Notes under the pieces: model-generated | Seen by the model: only the letters and a program-made list of their open reading frames with translations | Told to the model about the DNA's origin: nothing | Database searches by the model: none | Made by a program: the position numbers and the translations under genes | Shown here: positions 1 through 5,323 of the stretch, in pieces | Layout of the letters: each line of letters starts with the position of its first letter | How positions within the stretch are numbered: position 1 is the stretch's first letter | DNA from: an uncultured Bacteroidales bacterium | GTDB lineage: Bacteria; Bacteroidota; Bacteroidia; Bacteroidales; F082 | Length of the DNA: 8,908 nt | Direction of reading: 5' to 3' | Assembly: GCA_937884015.1 (NCBI GenBank) | Contig: CALGBV010000329.1 | Span: forward strand, 1-8,908

Positions 1-1146
1 CGTTTCATGGCATTGACACACACGCGTTTAGGCGAGGTGCTCTATTATTATGGCATCAACGATTTGGCGCGTAAGGCTTTTGTTCAGGCTGCCGGTCTGT
101 TCTCCGATTTGAACGATACGGTTGCGCTTGCTTCCATGTTGCGCAACGAGGCGGCCATTTGCCAGGCAGAGAAATCATACGACTTGGCTCTCGCAAAATT
201 CTCTGAGGCTCAGGAACTTGTCCCGATTGATTCCGTGGTTTTCTGTCATTCCATTGGTTGCAAGCTCTATGAAATGCAGCAATTCGATTCGGCAGCGGCT
301 TATTTGGAGCGTTCTTTCGATTTGGAAGACCGTTTTGCACGCACCGATGCGGCTTCGCGTTTGGCCGACATTTACCGTCGTAGCGGCGAATTGGAGAAGG
401 AAGTCTATTACACGCGCTATTATGTCGGCAATGCCTTGATGGAATCGAATCTTGCATCGGCAAAAATGGAAATCGAGTTTCTGTGTTCCAGCCACGAAAA
501 AGAGGTTGAAGCCACTGGTGACACGAAGCAAAACGCTGATTTCCTGAAATATCTGATTCCTTTGGTTTCGGTTTTGGCCATATTCGGGATTTTGGTTTAT
601 GTGATTGTGAGAAACCGCCGTCGCATTAAGCACATTGAGAAACAGATTACTACGATTGAAGAAAACCGCCAGAAGGCAACGGAAGCGGAAAAGGAAAATG
701 AGAGTGTGCAAGCGGTTGACAATCAGGTGAAAATAGAAAAACCTGCTTTTGCCACTTTTGATGAAGCATGGCAACATTTCAATGAAAGTCCGGTTTGTGT
801 GAAGATTAAGAAATCGGTGAAGGGGAAGGACATCATGATTAAGAGCGTGGCACAATATCCGCACATCAAGTTGAGCGAGATGGATCTCATCGATTTGGTT
901 CATGCTGCAAATTCAAGTTTCGGCGATTTCTCCTTGCGTTTGCTGAACGCCTATCCCGAACTGACAACGGGCGATGTCAGGCATTGCGCTTTGGTGCTTT
1001 TGGGCATGAACGATGCGGAGATTGCGGCACTTGAAGGCATCTCGTATAGTGGAACAAACCGAAGGACGAAGAAGATTTCCGGTGTCTTTAAGACCAATCT
1101 GAGCCTTCAGACCTTCCTGATGGCGTATTTGAAAAGCTTGTTTTAA
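1..1146 (+). CDS. Membrane-tethered TPR regulator with C-terminal LuxR-like HTH (5' partial)
   Basis: The frame is open from the first base, so the true start is upstream; residues here count from the ATG at nt 7. Residues 1-140 contain about four TPR-like helical pairs, a protein-binding scaffold. A hydrophobic segment at about 183-201 is followed by RNRRR, so by the positive-inside rule the TPRs should be periplasmic and the C-terminus cytoplasmic. Residues about 204-235 are charged and coiled-coil-like. The C-terminus (about 318-357: ELTTGDVRHCALVLLGM, then DAEIAALEGIS and NRRTKKI) resembles the LuxR-like HTH of Bacteroidota regulators, whose usual form is LTPNDLRLCA...STKEIA..LNIS. The inferred role is a one-component transmembrane transcription factor; ligand and targets are unknown. 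It ends 139 bp before the next gene, which has its own promoter-like box, so it is probably not in that operon. The family is fairly certain; DNA binding is inferred. Confidence 0.82.
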   Translation, partial: RFMALTHTRLGEVLYYYGINDLARKAFVQAAGLFSDLNDTVALASMLRNEAAICQAEKSYDLALAKFSEAQELVPIDSVVFCHSIGCKLYEMQQFDSAAAYLERSFDLEDRFARTDAASRLADIYRRSGELEKEVYYTRYYVGNALMESNLASAKMEIEFLCSSHEKEVEATGDTKQNADFLKYLIPLVSVLAIFGILVYVIVRNRRRIKHIEKQITTIEENRQKATEAEKENESVQAVDNQVKIEKPAFATFDEAWQHFNESPVCVKIKKSVKGKDIMIKSVAQYPHIKLSEMDLIDLVHAANSSFGDFSLRLLNAYPELTTGDVRHCALVLLGMNDAEIAALEGISYSGTNRRTKKISGVFKTNLSLQTFLMAYLKSLF

Positions 1147-1236
1147 ACAATTGAATATAAATGGTTTATAGCGATTTTGTTGAGAATTGTAGAGAAAGTA
1201 TTTAATATAATAAGATGATGGTATCAAAGTATATGC

Positions 1237-1244
1237 TACTTTTG
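1237..1244 (+). promoter_or_regulatory. Bacteroidota-type -7 box upstream of the GWxTD gene
   Basis: TACTTTTG matches the Bacteroidota housekeeping -7 consensus TAnnTTTG exactly. It ends 41 bp before the ATG at 1286, which predicts a 5' leader of about 35 nt. The -33 region has no good TTTG match; the nearest is ATG at about 1215-1217. The surrounding 1147-1285 interval is AT-rich and non-coding, and I see nothing else in it apart from a weak AT-only hairpin at 1156-1170. No Shine-Dalgarno sequence precedes the ATG, which is normal for this phylum. Confidence 0.5.
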
Positions 1245-1285
1245 TGCCTGATAAATGAAGTTGATAACGAAATAATGATTTTATA

Positions 1286-2749
1286 ATGAAGAAGGTTTTT
1301 TTCTTACTGTTAGGTTTGGCATTGCCGTTCTGCACAATGGCACAACACAAGATTTTGAGGCCTTACCTCAGCACTGCAACCTATTCGGCACCTGGCGAAA
1401 CGCCTTTTGTCGAAAATGCCATGGCTTTTGACTGCAAGACTGCTGTTTACCAGCAGTTTGAACCGGGTAAATTCCGCGCAACGGTCGAAATCAGCACCAT
1501 CATTAAACATGAAGGTGCAGTGGCTGCCTACTCGAAAATTGCGCTCAATAGTCCTGTGGTTAGCGATACGGCTGCTTTGGATGGCGCTTTCATCGACCAA
1601 CAGCGTTTTTCGCTTCCCAATGGCGAATATGAAATGGAGATTTCGGTGAAAGATGTGAATAATCCAAAAGGCTTGGCTGCTACTGAAAAATCTACCGTTG
1701 TTGTTGATTTTCCAAAGAATATGCCTGCCGTTTCGGATATTTTATTTTACGACAGTTATGCAAAGGCAGCGAAACCTTCCGCTTGCACGAAAAGCGGGCT
1801 GGATTTTGTGCCGCGCATCATCGGCTTCTATGGCGCAAAGGACACCAAGCTGAATTTCTATACGGAATTGTATAACAGCAACAGTCTTTATACTGAAGGC
1901 AAGTATCTGGTCAGCTATTTCATCGAATCCTGCGAATCGACGTCGAAAATGAGCGGTTTCAGTTATTCGAAACGTTATGATGTTGCCGAAGCCAATGTGC
2001 TGATGACCAGCATCGACATTTCGGAACTGCCGACCGGCAATTATTACCTTGTCGTGGAAATGCGCGACAGAAGCAACACTTTGGTGGCTTCCAACAGCGC
2101 CCGTTTCCAAAGAAGCAATCCTGGCGTAGGCTATGACATTTCCGATTTGAATTCGGTTTATGTCGAGAACACTTTTGCGTCATCGATTACGAACATTGAT
2201 TCTTTGCGCTTGTTTATCAAATATTTGGATCCTGTTTGCTCGGAGGCCGAAAGGAATTACATTCCTACTATGCTTGCCGAAGGCAATATGAAGACCATGC
2301 AGCAGTTCCTTTATAATTTCTGGAGTGCGCGCACGCCGATGAATCCGGCTGAAGGTTGGAGAGATTATCTTGCAGCCGTCCGTAGTGTGAATGCTTCGTT
2401 TTCGACGACTTCATTCCCGGGTTATCGCAGCGACCGTGGTTATGTCTTCCTGAAATATGGCGCTCCTGACCGTATCATGGAAAGCCCTAACGAACCGGGT
2501 GCTTATCCTTACGAAATCTGGCATTATTATGAGGTTGCAAATCAACGGAATAAGCGTTTCGTTTTCATGACAAAGGATTTCGTTACCAACGATTATCATT
2601 TGATTCATTCCGATGTCATCGGCGAAATCAACAACCCGCGTTGGCAGCTTGAAATCTATTCGCGTCTTCAAAGCTTTGACGAGGGTGTCGACCAAACGCA
2701 ATACGAAGGTGGCACACGCGCCGGCGACTTGTATAATAATCCAAGATAA
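1286..2749 (+). CDS. Exported GWxTD domain-containing protein
   Basis: This 487-residue protein begins with a type I signal peptide: KK, a hydrophobic core FFLLLGLALPF, and probable cleavage after A in CTMAQ. The Cys at 16 lacks a proper lipobox, so a lipoprotein is unlikely. Residues about 20-340 look like beta-rich extracytoplasmic modules. The C-terminal third fits the GWxTD domain: D383-R-G-Y-V-F-L-K-Y-G-A-P-D395, then YEIWHYY, FVFMTKDF and YHLIHSD. The name-giving GWxTD is degenerate here, reading GYRSD at 379-383. The domain is common in Bacteroidota and has no established biochemical function that I know of. The ATG at 1286 is chosen because it begins the signal peptide. The next gene starts 24 bp after its stop with no promoter between, so the two are probably co-transcribed. 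Residence in the periplasm or at the outer membrane is inferred. Confidence 0.85.
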   Translation: MKKVFFLLLGLALPFCTMAQHKILRPYLSTATYSAPGETPFVENAMAFDCKTAVYQQFEPGKFRATVEISTIIKHEGAVAAYSKIALNSPVVSDTAALDGAFIDQQRFSLPNGEYEMEISVKDVNNPKGLAATEKSTVVVDFPKNMPAVSDILFYDSYAKAAKPSACTKSGLDFVPRIIGFYGAKDTKLNFYTELYNSNSLYTEGKYLVSYFIESCESTSKMSGFSYSKRYDVAEANVLMTSIDISELPTGNYYLVVEMRDRSNTLVASNSARFQRSNPGVGYDISDLNSVYVENTFASSITNIDSLRLFIKYLDPVCSEAERNYIPTMLAEGNMKTMQQFLYNFWSARTPMNPAEGWRDYLAAVRSVNASFSTTSFPGYRSDRGYVFLKYGAPDRIMESPNEPGAYPYEIWHYYEVANQRNKRFVFMTKDFVTNDYHLIHSDVIGEINNPRWQLEIYSRLQSFDEGVDQTQYEGGTRAGDLYNNPR

Positions 2750-2773
2750 AATTTTGTCATATAGTAAGTTGCC

Positions 2774-3670
2774 GTGAAGAAAATCGGTTTCTATATCGCA
2801 AAACTATGGGCGTATGGCATTGCCGTTACGCCTTTTAGTTTGTTGTATTTGCGTTCCGACATTTTTTATTTCCTTGTCTATCATGTTGCCCGTTATCGCC
2901 GCAAGGTCGTGCGTCAAAACCTGATTAATTCGTTTCCTGAGAAGGATTTGAAGGAACTGAAGAAGATAGAAAAGGCTTTTTATCATAATTTGTGTGACTT
3001 GTTTGTAGAGATTTGCAAATTGTTGATAATGAAGCCTGAAGAACTTAAAAAACATGTCCGTTTCAATAATCCGGAGGTGATTCAGCAGTTGTACGATAAG
3101 CAGAAGAGTCTGTTTGTGGCTTTCCCACATTCGGGCAACTGGGAATGGTTTGGCAAACTGATGCACGTGCTGTCGCCGCATAAGTGCTCGGCCATTTACA
3201 AGAAGGTGAGCAATCCTGATTTTGACAAACTTATGTATCAGATCCGGACGAATTATAATCTCGATAGGGAGGAAATGCTGGAAGCGCGCGTGTCGTTGAA
3301 ATACCTTTTGCAGCGCAAGGATTTGCTGAATAATATCCTCATTGTGGCCGACCAGTCGCCTCAAGGCTTGAAAACGGACTATTGGACCGAATTTCTGCAT
3401 CAGGATACTTGTTGGTTCAATGGCGTTGAAAAAATGGCGAAACTGCTTGATTATGCGGTGGTTTTTGCCGGTATGAAAAGGGTGAAACGCGGCTATTATG
3501 AGGTCGATTTTGAGTTGCTTTGCGAAGATGTCAAGGATGCTCCTTACGGTTCGGTGGTTGAGAAATATGTTAGAAGTCTGGAAAAATTCATCAATGAAAA
3601 TCCTGATAACTGGCTTTGGTCGCATAGACGTTGGAAACATTCAAGAACGGAAAGTGTTAGGAGTAATTAG
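2774..3670 (+). CDS. LpxL/HtrB-family lysophospholipid (lipid A) acyltransferase
   Basis: This 298-residue protein has the usual length and pattern of the LpxL/LpxM/HtrB family, inner-membrane enzymes that move an acyl chain from acyl-ACP to a lipid A precursor or related lipid. The catalytic H-x4-E motif is H119-S-G-N-W-E124. Other family landmarks are the early RRKVVRQNL segment, the ADQSPQG stretch, and a C-terminal WLWSHRRWK. A weakly hydrophobic N-terminus (about 5-37) would anchor it to the membrane. The start is GTG at 2774: an in-frame TAA lies 9 bp upstream, and the next in-frame ATG would remove conserved sequence. It follows the GWxTD gene by 24 bp and precedes a glycosyltransferase by 84 bp, consistent with envelope lipid or glycan synthesis. 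The acceptor cannot be read from sequence: lipid A is the usual one, but aminolipids or other lipids are possible. Confidence 0.88.
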   Translation: MKKIGFYIAKLWAYGIAVTPFSLLYLRSDIFYFLVYHVARYRRKVVRQNLINSFPEKDLKELKKIEKAFYHNLCDLFVEICKLLIMKPEELKKHVRFNNPEVIQQLYDKQKSLFVAFPHSGNWEWFGKLMHVLSPHKCSAIYKKVSNPDFDKLMYQIRTNYNLDREEMLEARVSLKYLLQRKDLLNNILIVADQSPQGLKTDYWTEFLHQDTCWFNGVEKMAKLLDYAVVFAGMKRVKRGYYEVDFELLCEDVKDAPYGSVVEKYVRSLEKFINENPDNWLWSHRRWKHSRTESVRSN

Positions 3671-3672
3671 CT

Positions 3673-3700
3673 CCCTGAGCCTGTCGAAGGGGCGGTTCGA
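3673..3700. repeat. Short REP-like intergenic element
   Basis: It begins 2 bp after the acyltransferase stop codon. The 19-mer CCCTGAGCCTGTCGAAGGG (3673-3691) has CCCT/AGGG ends and resembles short dispersed extragenic repeats I have seen in many bacteria, including Bacteroidota. An overlapping perfect inverted repeat pairs TCGAA (3684-3688) with TTCGA (3696-3700) around a 7-nt G-rich loop. No T-tract follows, so it is not a standard intrinsic terminator. Copy number in this genome is unknown. Confidence 0.5.
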
Positions 3701-3706
3701 ATTCAA

Positions 3707-3750
3707 GTCAAATAGTCTAAATGTCTAAACGTCAAATAGTCAAAAAAGTC
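3707..3750. repeat. 8-bp tandem repeat array (GTCWAAWN) upstream of the glycosyltransferase
   Basis: GTC recurs at 3707, 3715, 3723, 3731 and 3739 with an exact 8-bp period, then again at 3748 after a 9-bp step. The units read GTCAAATA, GTCTAAAT, GTCTAAAC, GTCAAATA, GTCAAAAA. The array ends 4 bp before the glycosyltransferase ATG and so occupies the expected leader and translation-initiation region. It is not in frame with that gene, because TAG at 3737-3739 closes the frame. The function is unknown. Copy-number change could alter expression, but this is inference. Confidence 0.75.
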
Positions 3751-3754
3751 CACG

Positions 3755-4777
3755 ATGTTAAAGTGTGCGGTTGTCATATTGAATTATAACGGAAGAAAAT
3801 TCCTGGAGCAGTTTCTGCCGAATGTGTTGGAAAACACGAACCGGGAACTGGCTGAAGTCATTGTGGCCGATAACGCCTCGACTGATGATTCCGTTGCGTT
3901 CATGCAATCGCATTATCCTCATATCCGACTGATTGAAAATGAGAGCAATGGCGGTTTTGCTACGGGCTACAACCTGGCTCTGCGTCAGATTGAGGCAGAG
4001 TATTTCGTGCTGCTCAATTCTGACATTGAAGTCACGCCGCGTTGGATTGAACCTGTCCTTGAAATGATGGATGCAGATGAAACGATAGCCGCTTGTCAGC
4101 CGAAAATTCTTTCCTATTACGACAAGACCAAATTTGAATATGCCGGTTCGTGTGGCGGTTTTATCGACAAATATGGCTATCCGTTTTGCCGTGGACGCAT
4201 CTTTCAGAATCTGGAAACCGATGAAGGCCAGTATGATGCGCCGATGGAAGTGTTTTGGGCAACGGGAGCCTGTATGTTTGTCCGTGCCGGACTTTTCCTG
4301 AAATATGGCGGCTTGGATGATTCTTTTTTTGCGCACATGGAGGAAATCGATTTCTGTTGGCGCATGAAAAATATGGGGTATAGGATTTTCTGCAGCCCGC
4401 AGTCGAAAGTCTATCATATCGGCGGCGGCACCTTGCCGAAAAATTCGCCACGGAAAACGTATCTGAATTTCAGAAACAATCTTTCGCTGTTGGTTAAAAA
4501 TCTGCCTGACAACAAGTCGCGCAGTGTCATCGTTTATCGCATTTTCCTCGATTGGATTGCGGCTTTCAAGTTCTTATGCGAAGGCTGTTTCGGTGATTTC
4601 AAGGCGGTTTATCAGGCGCATTTCGATTTTTACAAACGTCTTGGCGACTTGCGTGAAAAACGCGGTCAACTGCAACAGAATCAAGTCAGTTGCATGTATC
4701 AGCGCAACATTGTCTTTGATGGCATGTTGTTCGGGAAAAAGAAATTCAGCGACCTGAAAAAGGAAAACTTCTCTTGA
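3755..4777 (+). CDS. Family 2 glycosyltransferase (GT-A fold, rhamnosyltransferase-like)
   Basis: This 340-residue protein has a GT-A nucleotide-sugar-binding domain at about 1-225. It starts with VILNYNG (7-13), has D39 in VADNAST for the nucleotide, a metal-binding N88-S-D90 in place of DxD, GGFATGYN in the acceptor-proximal region, and E196-E-I-D199 as the likely catalytic-base segment. The overall pattern is that of the WcaE/RfbN-like GT2 enzymes that build O-antigen, capsule or other envelope glycans from NDP-sugars at the cytoplasmic membrane face. Residues about 255-290 are aromatic and hydrophobic (VYRIFLDWIAAFKFLC) and may associate with the membrane. The ATG at 3755 is the only reasonable start, since a stop lies 18 bp upstream in frame. 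It is the last gene of the co-directional cluster and sits between two intergenic repeats. Sugar donor and acceptor are unknown. Confidence 0.9.
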   Translation: MLKCAVVILNYNGRKFLEQFLPNVLENTNRELAEVIVADNASTDDSVAFMQSHYPHIRLIENESNGGFATGYNLALRQIEAEYFVLLNSDIEVTPRWIEPVLEMMDADETIAACQPKILSYYDKTKFEYAGSCGGFIDKYGYPFCRGRIFQNLETDEGQYDAPMEVFWATGACMFVRAGLFLKYGGLDDSFFAHMEEIDFCWRMKNMGYRIFCSPQSKVYHIGGGTLPKNSPRKTYLNFRNNLSLLVKNLPDNKSRSVIVYRIFLDWIAAFKFLCEGCFGDFKAVYQAHFDFYKRLGDLREKRGQLQQNQVSCMYQRNIVFDGMLFGKKKFSDLKKENFS

Positions 4778-4794
4778 TTTTCTTTTGGTGGAAC

Positions 4795-4822
4795 GTAAAG
4801 ACGCACGGCCGTGCGTCTCTAC
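4795..4822. repeat. 28-bp GTAG-type palindromic repeat (REP-like) between convergent genes
   Basis: The core is a perfect 20-bp palindrome at 4799-4818 with half-site AGACGCACGG. Beyond one mismatch (4798/4819), GTA at 4795-4797 pairs with TAC at 4820-4822. Read on the minus strand the element begins GTAG, the tetranucleotide that typically precedes REP hairpins mobilised by RAYT (TnpA-REP) transposases. It lies between the convergent glycosyltransferase and aroQ genes and could fold into a very stable hairpin on either transcript. It lacks a T-tract, so it may act as an mRNA 3'-end stabiliser or a Rho-independent-like stop, though this is unproven. It overlaps the aroQ stop codon. Confidence 0.75.
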
Positions 4823-5232
4823 ATGAAAAACTCTAATCCTTTGTCATAACTTCCCATTCCGAATCCCGAAAAACATTTGACGCAGGCTTCGGCGGTGAAG
4901 GAATGACGTCGGTAAGGTTCGCGCTTGCTGATGTCGGAAATGTGGACTTCAACGACGGGAATGTTGATGGCGCGTATGCAGTCGGCGATGGCGATGGAGG
5001 TGTGGGCGTAGGCCCCTGGATTCATCACGACACCATCGAATTTTGCATTGGCTTCTTGCAACTTGTCGATAATGAAACCTTCGTGATTCGATTGAAAATA
5101 CTCGATTTCGTGTTGCGGAAAACGCTGCTTGAGTTGCACAAGATAGTCGTCGAAAGAGACGTTTCCGTAGATTTCGGGTTCGCGTTTCCCGAGCAGATTG
5201 AGGTTGGGTCCGTTGATTATTAGAATTTTCAT
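4819..5232 (-). CDS. aroQ: Type II 3-dehydroquinate dehydratase
   Basis: This 137-residue protein catalyses dehydration of 3-dehydroquinate to 3-dehydroshikimate in the shikimate pathway; the family forms cytosolic dodecamers. All signature blocks are present: N7-G-P-N-L-N-L-L-G at the N-terminus, R17-E-P-E-I-Y22-G with the catalytic Tyr, N71-P-G-A-Y-A-H77-T-S for substrate binding, and E95-V-H97 with the catalytic His, followed by R104 of the lid/active-site segment. One deviation is HISD (97-100) where most relatives have HxSN. The start is the ATG at 5230-5232; the frame stays open to a TTG at 5253, but that extension overlaps the promoter box and is not family sequence. The stop TAG (4819-4821) belongs to the GTAG end of the adjacent palindrome, directly after a terminal Met. 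The gene is monocistronic and divergent from the reductase. Confidence 0.96.
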   Translation of the reverse strand: MKILIINGPNLNLLGKREPEIYGNVSFDDYLVQLKQRFPQHEIEYFQSNHEGFIIDKLQEANAKFDGVVMNPGAYAHTSIAIADCIRAINIPVVEVHISDISKREPYRRHSFTAEACVKCFSGFGMGSYDKGLEFFM

Positions 5233-5250
5233 CTCAAAAAAATAATGTTG

Positions 5251-5258
5251 CAAAGATA
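5251..5258 (-). promoter_or_regulatory. -7 box for aroQ
   Basis: The minus strand reads TATCTTTG, an exact TAnnTTTG match, followed by CA as in many Bacteroides promoters. It ends 18 bp from the aroQ ATG at 5232, predicting a leader of roughly 12 nt. This also argues against the TTG start at 5253. No strong -33 TTTG is visible; TTAG occurs about 19 bp upstream on this strand. Confidence 0.6.
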
Positions 5259-5277
5259 GTGATTTAAAATAATTTTC

Positions 5278-5285
5278 TAATTTTG
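5278..5285 (+). promoter_or_regulatory. -7 box for the aldo/keto reductase gene
   Basis: TAATTTTG is an exact TAnnTTTG match, ending 38 bp before the ATG at 5324 and implying a leader of about 33 nt. The expected -33 position falls on the opposing aroQ -7 box (5251-5258), so the two promoters are back to back and share about 35 bp. A clear TTTG -33 element is not visible. Confidence 0.55.
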
Positions 5286-5323
5286 TGGTGTGAAAAATTC
5301 TGTCTAATTAAACTGGATGAGTT

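Noticed and set aside
175..903. 242-codon minus-strand frame opposite the TPR regulator
   Set aside because: It is antisense to a well-supported gene and has no recognisable motif.
1156..1170. TATAAA-TGG-TTTATA hairpin just after the TPR regulator gene as a terminator
   Set aside because: The stem is six A/T pairs only, has no T-tract and would be weak; it fits chance in an AT-rich spacer.
3498..3728. Open frame of 76 codons overlapping the acyltransferase 3' end and the repeat region
   Set aside because: It is a shifted-frame shadow of the acyltransferase for most of its length and has no recognisable domain.
3671..3754. CRISPR-like array in the region of regular GTC spacing
   Set aside because: The 8-bp units have no unique spacers and are far too short for a CRISPR repeat; no cas gene is near.
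3721..3789. Short 22-codon frame starting ATGTCTAAACGT that overlaps the glycosyltransferase start, as a possible leader peptide
   Set aside because: Its sequence is largely dictated by the octamer repeats, and it has no initiation signal or other support; chance is more likely.
5233..5253. N-terminal extension of AroQ from a TTG at 5253 (MQHYFFE...)
   Set aside because: The family begins at MKILIINGPN; the extension runs into the aroQ -7 box and uses a rare start codon.
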